Source of the DNA: Bradyrhizobium barranii subsp. apii
Lineage (GTDB): Bacteria > Pseudomonadota > Alphaproteobacteria > Rhizobiales > Xanthobacteraceae
Length of the DNA: 64,000 nucleotides
Assembly (NCBI RefSeq): GCF_011516635.5
Contig: NZ_CP096255.1
Span: 1,240,001-1,304,000 of the forward strand
Direction of reading: 5' to 3'
A program made the position numbers and the translations under genes. The notes under the pieces are model-generated. The model was given only the letters and a program-made list of their open reading frames with translations. It was not told the DNA's origin and ran no database searches. Below are positions 8,929-16,126 of the stretch, in pieces (within the stretch, counting starts at the first letter, position 1; every line of letters starts with the position of its first letter).

Positions 8929-9329
8929 TGCGCTCCGATCGCACAAGTCACAAAGCCGATCGTGAACTACTGCTTGGCCTAGTCGACGCTCTCAATGTGT
9001 CGAAGAATCGCCTCGGTCGTGACCCGTGTGGCGACTCGAATATCGTCGGCCGTCGCGGGCACGTCTCGACTGACGGCGTCGCCGCCTACGTCTATCTAGC
9101 GTGCAAGACCAAGCGCCGCTGGGAAACAGCCAAGTCCGCCCTGGGTGTGCCCGCGACGCAAGATGGCGACACCGAGGGCGTGCTCCGCATGGATAATCCC
9201 CCCTCAGAATCGCAGGCCGAGATCCTCCGGCGCCTGCTTGGGTTACGCAAATCAATACGCCCATCCGACAAGCAGCGCGCCACTCTCGCTCGCTTCAGTT
9301 TCCGCCGCGACAACAGCGGGGGTTTCTGA
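8928..9329 (+). CDS. Hypothetical island protein
   Basis: 133 residues starting MRSDRTSHKADREL, ATG overlapping the previous stop by one base; an in-frame GTG at 8925 is the alternative. The central segment TDGVAAYVYLACKTKRRWETAKSAL and the LRRLLGLRKSIRPSDKQRATLARF tail are helical and basic. No domain recognised. Overlap indicates co-translation with the HTH protein. Confidence 0.55.
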   Translation: MRSDRTSHKADRELLLGLVDALNVSKNRLGRDPCGDSNIVGRRGHVSTDGVAAYVYLACKTKRRWETAKSALGVPATQDGDTEGVLRMDNPPSESQAEILRRLLGLRKSIRPSDKQRATLARFSFRRDNSGGF

Positions 9330-9425
9330 CCGTTTTATCGCGGTGGCTGAGGGTGCCGCTACCCCACTGGCACCGACGATGCCGGACTGTGTGAAAACGC
9401 CGCTTGAAGAATGGAGGCGATGAGT

Positions 9426-9668
9426 ATGAGTGATGTCGTCCCCTTTCCGCTATCGCGCAGATGGGTGTTCATAGAGCGCCAGGCGCGCCGAGCATCCGAA
9501 CTCAACGAGGACGCCGGCGAACGCCACATCTTGTATCAGTTGGAAGTTCAGCGCGCCGCCATGAGGCGCAAGGGCATCGACGAGGCTTTGATAGCTCGCG
9601 AGATCCGCTGCATGGAGTCCGCGATCAGGGTGTCGCTGCAGCGCCTGCTGATGGGCGGCGCGGCATGA
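9426..9668 (+). CDS. DUF6074 family protein
   Basis: 80 residues. DVVPFPLSRRWVFIERQARR followed by a helix and RRKGIDEALIAREIRCMESAIR fits DUF6074, small rhizobial phage/island proteins of unknown function. GGAGG lies 8 bases before this ATG; in-frame ATGs at 9411 and 9420 are less well spaced. Stop overlaps the next start by ATGA. Confidence 0.7.
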   Translation: MSDVVPFPLSRRWVFIERQARRASELNEDAGERHILYQLEVQRAAMRRKGIDEALIAREIRCMESAIRVSLQRLLMGGAA

Positions 9669-10225
9669 CCGTGTTTCACAAGGTTGGACCGGGCGGCCGA
9701 TCCACGAACTCCATCGCGGGGAAGCGCATGCGCAAGGCGCTGGGATTGCCTCAGGGCGTCGGTTTCTGCGTGCCGGTCCCGCGCGACTTGTTGTGCAGTC
9801 CAGCGTGGCTCGCGATGTCTGATCAGTGTCGAAAACTGATTGACGCGTTGATGACCGAGCACGCGGACCATGGCGGGTTCGAAAACGGCAACCTGAAGGC
9901 TCCCTACGACACACTCCAGGCGCGGGGTATGCGCCGCGGCAACATCCTAAGCGCCATCCTCGAGGCGAAGGCGCTTGGGATCGTAGATCCAACACGCGGC
10001 GTGCGGTCGTACGGTTCAAGAAAGGCGCCGTCGGTGTATCGACTGACTTGGCTCGGTACGCCGGACGGTCTGACGCCCACCAACGAATGGCGGGCAATCA
10101 AGACCGAACAGGAAGCCAGGACTCGGATCGTAAACGCGATGGAAGCGCTGAAGCGGGAGCGGTCCATCAAGGCCGCCGCACGCGCCGAATATGCCGGCCG
10201 GGCCAACCGAAAGAGGGCCGCATGA
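9665..10225 (+). CDS. Putative DNA-binding (winged-helix) island protein
   Basis: 186 residues, coupled upstream and downstream by ATGA overlaps. The middle (APYDTLQARGMRRGNILSAILEAKALGIV, then VYRLTWLGT) reads as a winged-helix replication or regulator module: a helix pair, a recognition-like helix and a beta wing. The C-terminus (MEALKRERSIKAAARAEYA) is a basic helix. Similar small proteins occur in rhizobial prophages. Function inferred only. Confidence 0.6.
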   Translation: MTVFHKVGPGGRSTNSIAGKRMRKALGLPQGVGFCVPVPRDLLCSPAWLAMSDQCRKLIDALMTEHADHGGFENGNLKAPYDTLQARGMRRGNILSAILEAKALGIVDPTRGVRSYGSRKAPSVYRLTWLGTPDGLTPTNEWRAIKTEQEARTRIVNAMEALKRERSIKAAARAEYAGRANRKRAA

Positions 10226-10398
10226 AGGAATTTCCCCGGTTACATTTTGAGGAGTTTCCAGTGACGGTTCTGGAACTACTTGGTTGCAAAACCGCAACTA
10301 GGCCGAGGCGAGAAACTCAACAAATACAGGCCTCCGCTCCAAGTTACATACGGTGGAACTGCTATTTATATCTTCCCTACCATGGGGAGATCGCATGA
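10222..10398 (+). CDS. Small hypothetical protein
   Basis: 58 residues (MKEFPRLHFEEFPVTVLELL...). Supported mainly by exact ATGA overlaps with genes on both sides, which is the pattern throughout this block. No motif; composition unremarkable. Confidence 0.45.
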   Translation: MKEFPRLHFEEFPVTVLELLGCKTATRPRRETQQIQASAPSYIRWNCYLYLPYHGEIA

Positions 10399-10592
10399 CA
10401 CAGCTCCCCCTCAGCCTGGTTGCCGCCAGGACGGCCCTCGAGCGAGCCGTCGTCGAAGCCCGTCTTGCCTACGACTACAGCCCAGGCAGCTACACCTACA
10501 GCTGTTTGCATGCGTGCCGTGATGCCGAGCAAGCCGTTGCTGTCTTGCGTGCTGCGTTGCTGGAGCAGCAGCTGGCAGAGGAGGGCACGTGA
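10395..10592 (+). CDS. Small hypothetical protein
   Basis: 65 residues starting MTQLPLSLVAARTALERAVVEARLAYDYSPGS. GGGGAG lies 6 bases before the ATG, and the start overlaps the preceding stop. Two amphipathic helices around a YSPGSYTYS turn are predicted by eye. Unknown function. Confidence 0.5.
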   Translation: MTQLPLSLVAARTALERAVVEARLAYDYSPGSYTYSCLHACRDAEQAVAVLRAALLEQQLAEEGT

Positions 10593-10614
10593 TGGTGTCC
10601 ACGCCCCAGCTTGC

Positions 10615-10725
10615 TCACAAGCCAAGCCAAGCCCCCGCGACGATCAAGGTCGCGCCGATCACCAAGATCAGCACGTCAAAGACCAACCTGCTGTCGGGCG
10701 CGCGCTTCGGTTTGTCTCCAGTCAT
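10615..10725 (-). CDS. Possible small membrane protein, antisense to the block
   Basis: 36 residues: a basic N-terminus (MTGDKPKRAPDSRL) followed by one strong transmembrane helix (VFDVLILVIGATLIVAGAWL). No clear ribosome site, but the composition is convincing for a single-span peptide. An overlapping plus-strand frame (10589-11134) has irregular composition and is less likely. The stretch 10726-11123 otherwise shows no credible gene. Confidence 0.35.
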   Translation of the reverse strand: MTGDKPKRAPDSRLVFDVLILVIGATLIVAGAWLGL

Positions 10726-11123
10726 GCGCACATCGTACCAACCGATCGCGCAGGTGGTTATGAGGTGGTTCTCACACACTGCTGAGCGGACCTCCGCACC
10801 GCTCTCTCGCATCGCCCATCGTGCTGAGCAAGGAGGAGGCCAGCGAGAGCGTGTTGAGCAAAGGCGCCCCAGCGCCCACGTAATCACCGGCAATCGGCCT
10901 CCCACAATCGCCGCTCATGCACGCGCTGAGGCTGGCCGGTGTTTCTCGACGTCCGCCGCGTTGAACGCACCACGAGCCACGCCTGGGCCGGGCAGGGGCC
11001 AAATGCGCGAAAAAATCTATAGGTACCTTTCGCCACGGTCCGGCCGTGCGCGCCCGACGCGTCCGGCATTTCTGCATATTCCGGATTCCCAAAATCACGG
11101 TTTCCTTGTCAGGGGACGAGCCT

Positions 11124-11435
11124 GTGACATTTAGGACATACTGCAACAAGGGGTTTCGGTATCGCCCCCGGGCCCTACGCCGCGCCGTCCTCTCGATCCT
11201 TGAGCGCCGCGACAGGTTGAGTGCGCCGGAAATAGCGTCGTGCGCCTATTGCCACGGGCGGCCGATGGTTCGCCCGGGTTGGCGCATACCGACCGAAGCC
11301 GAGGTCGTGTCGGTGCGCCGAGCGCTTCGGCATCTGGTGGGGAGCGGCAAGGTTGTGAAGTCCGGCCGGTATCGGCGCAGCTCTTATCAGCGTCACCGCG
11401 ATACGTTCTGCCTCGCCACGCAGGAGCGGCAATGA
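11124..11435 (+). CDS. Small basic hypothetical protein
   Basis: 103 residues from GTG 11124, with AGGGGA about 9 bases upstream. RPRALRRAVLSILERRDRLSAPEIASCAYC, then VVSVRRALRHLVGSGKVVKSGRYRRSSYQ, reads as a winged-helix DNA-binding domain (three helices plus wing). Its stop overlaps the next start by ATGA. Likely an island regulator; family not recognised. Confidence 0.55.
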   Translation: MTFRTYCNKGFRYRPRALRRAVLSILERRDRLSAPEIASCAYCHGRPMVRPGWRIPTEAEVVSVRRALRHLVGSGKVVKSGRYRRSSYQRHRDTFCLATQERQ

Positions 11436-11815
11436 CCGACACAGAAATCAATGCCGCGATCGAGGTGCACCGGAAGGCGATCGCTGCCCTCGAAGCTATG
11501 AGGCAAACAAGCGCCTCGCCGACACCGCCCCCGCCAGCAGCACCGGCTACCGCTCGCAGGCCCATTGCGAAGCGTCGCTGGGAGTTGGCAGCGAAGGCAT
11601 TCCGGCGCTTTCCGTTCGAGCCGCATACCGTGAGGAGAATCTGCGTCGATCATCCCGAATGGGCCACGAAGCTTAGGGAGGGCGCCTGGCACGTCGACGC
11701 TGACATGTTCGACGCGTTCGCGGATCTGGTAGAGGCCGGCAAAGCCTCGTTCGCGGTGTGCGAGAAGTCCGCGGTGTCAGTGGCGGAAGATGTGCAGATC
11801 CCGCTAAAACTGTGA
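11432..11815 (+). CDS. Hypothetical island protein
   Basis: 127 residues beginning MTDTEINAAIEVHRKAIAAL, then a Pro/Ala/Thr-rich linker and a globular half (RRWELAAKAFRRFPFEPHTVRRI...HVDADMFDAFADLVEAG). Coupled to the preceding gene by a 4-base overlap. No domain recognised. Confidence 0.55.
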   Translation: MTDTEINAAIEVHRKAIAALEAMRQTSASPTPPPPAAPATARRPIAKRRWELAAKAFRRFPFEPHTVRRICVDHPEWATKLREGAWHVDADMFDAFADLVEAGKASFAVCEKSAVSVAEDVQIPLKL

Positions 11816-11849
11816 CCAGCAATTAGATCCGCAACACGAGGCATTCGAA

Positions 11850-12659
11850 GTGACCAAAATCGAGAAGCAGTTGGAACAAGCCCGCGCCGATTTGGCAGCG
11901 TCAAATGAGGGGATGGCGGCCCTGGGCGCACAGAAGGCCGAGGCTATCCGTAGCTCCAAAACATATGCGCAGTGGCGATTGTCGTATGAGGAATTCTCGC
12001 TTGAGGGGGAGCGCCTCGGGCAACTCGTCGAGAAGCTTGAGGCCGATCTTGAACGAGAGAAGGCCGATGCCAAGCGCTCCGCTTTGGATTCTCGCAAGGC
12101 CGAGCTACAGAAGCAAACCGCCGCACTTGCTCGTCGGATCAACGAGGAAGGCAGCCGGGCGGCCGCTGTGCTGGTGGCGCTGGCCGAGGAAGCACGGGCA
12201 AACGCCGAGGCCGTCGAACGGCTCAATCGCGAGCTATCCGACCACGAGCACCTGATCCACGCCGACCACCTCGCCCGCCACCGTGCTCCGGCGCCGCGGG
12301 AAAACCTCGCGGAAGCCATCGTAGATCTTTGGACTTTCGAGGTCGGCGGAGAGTTGGTCGGAGATCCTGACCTCGTGGTCGAGCGCTCATACGAACGCGG
12401 CATCATCCCGGCCATCGGCGCCAGCCTGAGACATACCCCTGTGGTCCGCAAAAGGTTTAAGCAAATCACCTATCGTGAGCAGGGCGATCGCGAATACGCC
12501 GTGCCGCTCGCCTCGGTCCTGAAGTTGCCGCGCTTTGACGCACCGGGCATGCTTTTCGACCACGGTCGCGCGGTTGAGCCCGCGCAGCGCCGCGAACTCG
12601 TGGAATTGATTCCCGCGCCAGATGCTCCCGCCAAGCCGGCCGACAGCGAGGCCGCCTGA
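11850..12659 (+). CDS. Coiled-coil hypothetical protein
   Basis: 269 residues from GTG 11850. Residues about 1-140 are a long heptad-rich coiled coil (MTKIEKQLEQARADLAAS, then LVEKLEADLEREKADAK). A globular C-terminal part begins near AIVDLWTFEVGGELVGD and ends in a Pro/Ala-rich tail. No Walker motif, so it is not an SMC ATPase. Possibly a structural or scaffold protein of the island. Confidence 0.6.
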   Translation: MTKIEKQLEQARADLAASNEGMAALGAQKAEAIRSSKTYAQWRLSYEEFSLEGERLGQLVEKLEADLEREKADAKRSALDSRKAELQKQTAALARRINEEGSRAAAVLVALAEEARANAEAVERLNRELSDHEHLIHADHLARHRAPAPRENLAEAIVDLWTFEVGGELVGDPDLVVERSYERGIIPAIGASLRHTPVVRKRFKQITYREQGDREYAVPLASVLKLPRFDAPGMLFDHGRAVEPAQRRELVELIPAPDAPAKPADSEAA

Positions 12660-12660
12660 C

Positions 12661-12942
12661 ATGCCGCAAGAAAATCGCAAATGCGTCGATTGCAGGTTTG
12701 CCGAGAAGATCCAGGACGACACGCAGAGGCAGTGCCGCCGCGCCGCCCCGACGAATGGCTCGAGCGTTGGGGCGTGGCCGCGCGTCAAGCTCGATGACTG
12801 GTGCTATTTGTTCGAAGCTCGCGGTGGAGCGCAAGCTTCGACCTCGGCGACCGATAGCGCCAAGCTCGCCACCGCCGCGTCGTGGGATGCGGTGGTCGCC
12901 GACATCAACAAAACAGTCGCCGCCGGCGGGCACGGACCCTGA
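12661..12942 (+). CDS. Small cysteine-containing (zinc-ribbon-like) protein
   Basis: 93 residues. The N-terminal half has CVDCRF, a later QCRRAAP cysteine and DDWCYLFEA, giving a four-Cys pattern with WPRV between, as in small phage zinc-binding proteins. It lies two bases after the coiled-coil gene and is the last of the block before a strong terminator. Confidence 0.55.
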   Translation: MPQENRKCVDCRFAEKIQDDTQRQCRRAAPTNGSSVGAWPRVKLDDWCYLFEARGGAQASTSATDSAKLATAASWDAVVADINKTVAAGGHGP

Positions 12943-12961
12943 ATAGGAGCTGCCGGCGACC

Positions 12962-13008
12962 GCGCCGCGGCGGGGTTTCCAAGGGGTTGGAGTTACCCGC
13001 CGCGGCGC
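12962..13008 (+). terminator. Strong intrinsic terminator
   Basis: Perfect 13-bp stem GCGCCGCGGCGGG (12962-12974) / CCCGCCGCGGCGC (12996-13008), followed by TTTCTT. It closes the small-gene block that starts after int. Confidence 0.8.
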
Positions 13009-13124
13009 TTTCTTGACCAGTGACGCATCATCAACAGGCTTGGAGGGGCCGATGGAAATGGAGTTCAAACTGTGAGTAAGACGATCACCGCTACCGCCGT
13101 TACCTCCGCGGTCTAAGCGGAGCG

Positions 13125-13381
13125 ATGCGGCCGCATTACACGCCCAAGCTCAAAAAGCGGACGGCGCTGGTGCGGGCGCTCAAAGAGGTGTTCCGCCGAC
13201 ACCGGTCGCAACCGATTGAACGGGTGATAAACTTGATCAATCCGATGCTCGGGGGGTGGGTGAATTACTTCGCGGTGGGGCATTCCAGCGATGGAATAGG
13301 CGGTGGCCGTTCGACACTCTAGGGTTGTTCAACGCCTACAGCGTGCGACGCGACGGGCCGAAAGTTGCCCCAGCAGGATAG
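13125..13381 (+). pseudogene. Group II intron reverse transcriptase/maturase, C-terminal remnant
   Basis: Frame 13125-13322 encodes LVRALKEVFRRHRSQPIERV and INPMLGGWVNYFAVGHSS, the maturase (domain X) region of bacterial group II intron proteins. After a frame change near 13300 the conserved end RWPFDTLGLFNAYSVRR continues to a TAG at 13379-13381. The 5' three quarters of the protein are missing. A hairpin GTGCGG-GAAAT-CCGCAC follows just after 13400 and may be the intron 3' RNA structure. Confidence 0.75.
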
Positions 13382-13867
13382 GTCCCATAAGCGTTGGCGC
13401 GAAGCAAATGGGGCGCGCAGTGCGGGAAATCCGCACGCTGCGTGCGACGTGGAGGGGACTGGAAACGTGGCGCGGTCGAAAAGCGCGCCAGTCCTCGACT
13501 ACCGATGAGCGGGGACAGGAAACGGAGTGTTGGCCATCGGCCCCAAGCCACCGCGCCCGTCCTCGACTCTACCCATCGGCCTTCAGAGCCTCAAGGAAAC
13601 TCTTGTTGGCGGTGTATTTCGTTCCTCGGCCAGCGCTTCGCCGACGACCTCCACTACAGTCCGGATCGCCCGCCGCTCGGCACGTTTCACAACGGCGTCG
13701 ATGTAGGTTTGCCATTGCTTCGTCAGGCGTGGCGGCTGCGCCACGCGCGGATTGACGTATTCATCCAGCGTGGCTACGGGAACAGTGCGCCGAGCACCAA
13801 AGTGTCGAAGGTGACAACGTCGACTTGGGTGTCGTGTGAAAAGTGGCAATTTCGAAAGGACAGGATA
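13382..13867. other. Gap with intron-like RNA and decayed sequence
   Basis: About 13385-13530 is rich in short hairpins and probably derives from the 3' end of the group II intron. On the reverse strand around 13600-13800 a short protein-like stretch (YVNPRVAQPPRLTKQWQTYI...) looks like the remnant of an unrelated gene without start or clear end. No intact gene seen. Confidence 0.4.
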
Positions 13868-14626
13868 ATGAAATCCGTAGGCAACGGCTTCCGGCCCTCG
13901 GGCGGCGAGATCAAAAGCTTCGCCGAATATATGGAGAACGGCTTCCCCAATGTGGAAGGCTGGGTCCATCATGGCCATGGCTCTATGCTCAGCATGATCG
14001 CCGAGATGCAAGATGGCGCAGAAATCACAGGACATGTCGGCGAGATCGGCGTGTATCACGGCAAATTGCTCATTGCTCTTGCCCACCTCACTGCCGCAGG
14101 GTCCAAGGTCACCGCGCTCGATGTGTACGATGATCAGGCGAAGAATCTCGACGGTGCGGGAGTTGGCAGCCTCGCGCGTCTCCGCGAGAACATCGACCGC
14201 TTCGGCCCGCCCGACCGCGACTATGCCTTCCTACAGGCCGATAGCCTCGCCCTGACCTCAAGCGACATCGTGACCCTGATGCGTGAACGCGGGCCGTTCC
14301 GCATGTTCTCCGTAGACGGTTGTCACACGGCGGAGCACACTTACAACGATCTGATGACGGCGCAGAACCTGATCTGCCCAGGGGGGGTTATTATCCTGGA
14401 CGACTTCATGCAGCCTCACTGGCCGGGTGTGACCGAGGCGGTAAACCTGATGTTTTCTCGGACGGTGCCGCGTGTGTGGCCCTTCCTCTACTGCTTCCAC
14501 AAGCTGTATTTCGTGGGCGCTGGCTGGCATGCGCCCTTCCTAACCGAGGTCCAGCGGCGGTTCGGCAACCTGCCCGAGGCGCGGCCAGTCGCCATGTTCG
14601 GCCACACTGCTCTCGCGCTGTATTGA
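13868..14626 (+). CDS. Class I SAM-dependent methyltransferase
   Basis: 252 residues. AAGGA lies upstream of the ATG at 13868. HVGEIGVYHGKLLIALAHL is SAM motif I, ALDVYDDQAKN the acidic ribose-binding strand, and MFSVDGCHTAEHTYNDL...CPGGVIILDDFM a TylF/macrocin-O-methyltransferase-like metal/active-site region. It probably methylates a sugar in the adjacent glycan locus. Convergent with that operon and separated from it by a hairpin. Confidence 0.8.
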   Translation: MKSVGNGFRPSGGEIKSFAEYMENGFPNVEGWVHHGHGSMLSMIAEMQDGAEITGHVGEIGVYHGKLLIALAHLTAAGSKVTALDVYDDQAKNLDGAGVGSLARLRENIDRFGPPDRDYAFLQADSLALTSSDIVTLMRERGPFRMFSVDGCHTAEHTYNDLMTAQNLICPGGVIILDDFMQPHWPGVTEAVNLMFSRTVPRVWPFLYCFHKLYFVGAGWHAPFLTEVQRRFGNLPEARPVAMFGHTALALY

Positions 14627-14675
14627 GGCGCCGGAGCCGAGCGCATGGCGGGAAGCCGTGTCGCCCACGCTGCGG

Positions 14676-14708
14676 GTTGCTCCCCAAGCCCATTGAGGGG
14701 GGAGCAAC
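14676..14708. terminator. Bidirectional terminator between convergent genes
   Basis: 10-bp stem GTTGCTCCCC (14676-14685) / GGGGAGCAAC (14699-14708) in the 140-base gap between two convergent genes. Confidence 0.65.
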
Positions 14709-14767
14709 AAACATTGTCAGCTCGTTGATGGGTTGGCTGGCCGGGCGGCGGTAGCGCAGCCCACGGC

Positions 14768-15181
14768 TCAGCCGGGCGGCTGATGCCCGGCCTCCATCAA
14801 TACGGACCAAGCGCGCCGGCGTAGCTTCTTCGCCACTTCCTCGCGCCGGTCGGCCGGCGCCGCCACGACGTAGTGTGGCATTTCCCGCGCATTCCAGGGC
14901 AGGTCGAATTCGGCGCGGCCAAAGGGCCGGCCGAACACGTTGAGCACAGCGTAATCGATCTCCTCGAATAGGTCGAAGAAATCATCCGCGCCGTAGCCGG
15001 CCGGGATGGCGGCGTCATCGCGTCCGAACTCGAAGGCGACGACGGGGCGCTGTGCGGCGAGCAGCCGCTTTCCGTTGCGCAGCGCCAGGCCTTCCAGGTC
15101 GAGCTTGATAAATCGCACCGGGTCCCCGGCCAGGTCGTCGAGGGGGACCGCGCCCACCTCGATCTCCTTCAGCCGAACCAT
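14768..15181 (-). CDS. FkbM-type methyltransferase, N-terminally short
   Basis: 137 residues. DPVRFIKLDLEGLALRNGKR is the conserved core of FkbM methyltransferases (DxEG), with RPVVAFEFGRDD after it. FkbM proteins normally have about 100 more residues upstream carrying the SAM-binding VGANxG loop. Here an in-frame TAG upstream limits the frame, so the SAM motif is absent. Either a truncated remnant or an unusual partial protein. Last gene of the glycan operon. Confidence 0.65.
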   Translation of the reverse strand: MVRLKEIEVGAVPLDDLAGDPVRFIKLDLEGLALRNGKRLLAAQRPVVAFEFGRDDAAIPAGYGADDFFDLFEEIDYAVLNVFGRPFGRAEFDLPWNAREMPHYVVAAPADRREEVAKKLRRRAWSVLMEAGHQPPG

Positions 15182-15229
15182 TCGGCCATGGAGAGCGCGG
15201 GACGACCTACTTCGAATCCCACGGCTCTT

Positions 15230-16069
15230 CTACCGCTTGGGCCTCAACCACAGGCGTAGGCCGAGCGTGCGCAAGTCCGCCTCAGAATATTTCGCGAGCG
15301 CCGCCGTGAAATATTCGTTGGTGTTAAGGTCGACGACGGGGTCGACCTCTACCTCAAACGCGCCTTGAAAGGCGGCTATCACATCGCTAGCGGACTTGTA
15401 GTTTGAGTTCGATCCAATCAGCCCACCATCAAGGCTGTAGACAAAGTTGACGATGCGATCGACGTGCGCTCGCGGTATGGCGTTTTGCACGAGATAGTCG
15501 GCCATCTCGCTCGGAGAGAACACGAGATGCGACCAGTCGGGGATCGGATTGTTGCCCGCGAAGTCGTAGAGCGTTTCGAACGGCAATGGCTCGTCGGCGG
15601 GCAGATTGTCGAACTCTTCCCGCTCTTTCATTACGACGACGTGGTGTCCTAACCGGCCGGGCCAAAGGGGAAGCCCCTGCAAGAAGCCGATGCCGTCGGG
15701 CTTGAGAATGCGTTTGATCTGCGCCGCGAGACCGTTGAGGTCCGGAACATGTTCGAGGATGGCCGTGCCATAAACGATGTCGAACGCTTTCTCGTCAAAA
15801 TCGATGTCGCCGGCGTCGCCGACCAGAAACTCAACGTTGGCCGGAAGCGGCTCTGGGCTGCGCCACTCGCCGATGTTCGTACCCACAACATGGCTGGCCC
15901 CGTTGGCGGCAAATAACCGTACAATCGCTTGGTGATAATCGCTTCCGACTTCGAGCACGCGCTTTCCTTGCACGTTCACGCGGTCGAAAAAACAGCGGAA
16001 CTCGGATAGTTGATAGTCTTGGATGTGGGCCGCGACGTACGGCGGAATTTCCAGTTGTTTTGCTTGCAT
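15230..16069 (-). CDS. Class I SAM-dependent methyltransferase (Methyltransf_11-like)
   Basis: 279 residues, cytosolic. KRVLEVGSDYHQAIVRLFAA is motif I (with GSD in place of GxG), then VEFLVGDAGDIDFDEKAFDIVYGTAILEHVPDLNGLAAQ and RILKPDGIGFLQG complete the fold. 57 bases downstream of the giant glycan enzyme and same strand. Likely modifies a sugar nucleotide or growing glycan; acceptor unknown. Confidence 0.85.
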   Translation of the reverse strand: MQAKQLEIPPYVAAHIQDYQLSEFRCFFDRVNVQGKRVLEVGSDYHQAIVRLFAANGASHVVGTNIGEWRSPEPLPANVEFLVGDAGDIDFDEKAFDIVYGTAILEHVPDLNGLAAQIKRILKPDGIGFLQGLPLWPGRLGHHVVVMKEREEFDNLPADEPLPFETLYDFAGNNPIPDWSHLVFSPSEMADYLVQNAIPRAHVDRIVNFVYSLDGGLIGSNSNYKSASDVIAAFQGAFEVEVDPVVDLNTNEYFTAALAKYSEADLRTLGLRLWLRPKR

Positions 16070-16126
16070 TCTGTGGGTTACCGGTGATGCGATAGGCGAA
16101 CCATTTGAGATAGTCGCTCGTGCCGT

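Noticed and set aside
10589..11134. A 181-codon plus-strand frame coupled to the previous stop.
   Set aside because: Composition is irregular and an antisense frame encodes a convincing membrane helix; no motif supports it. Kept out of the gene list.
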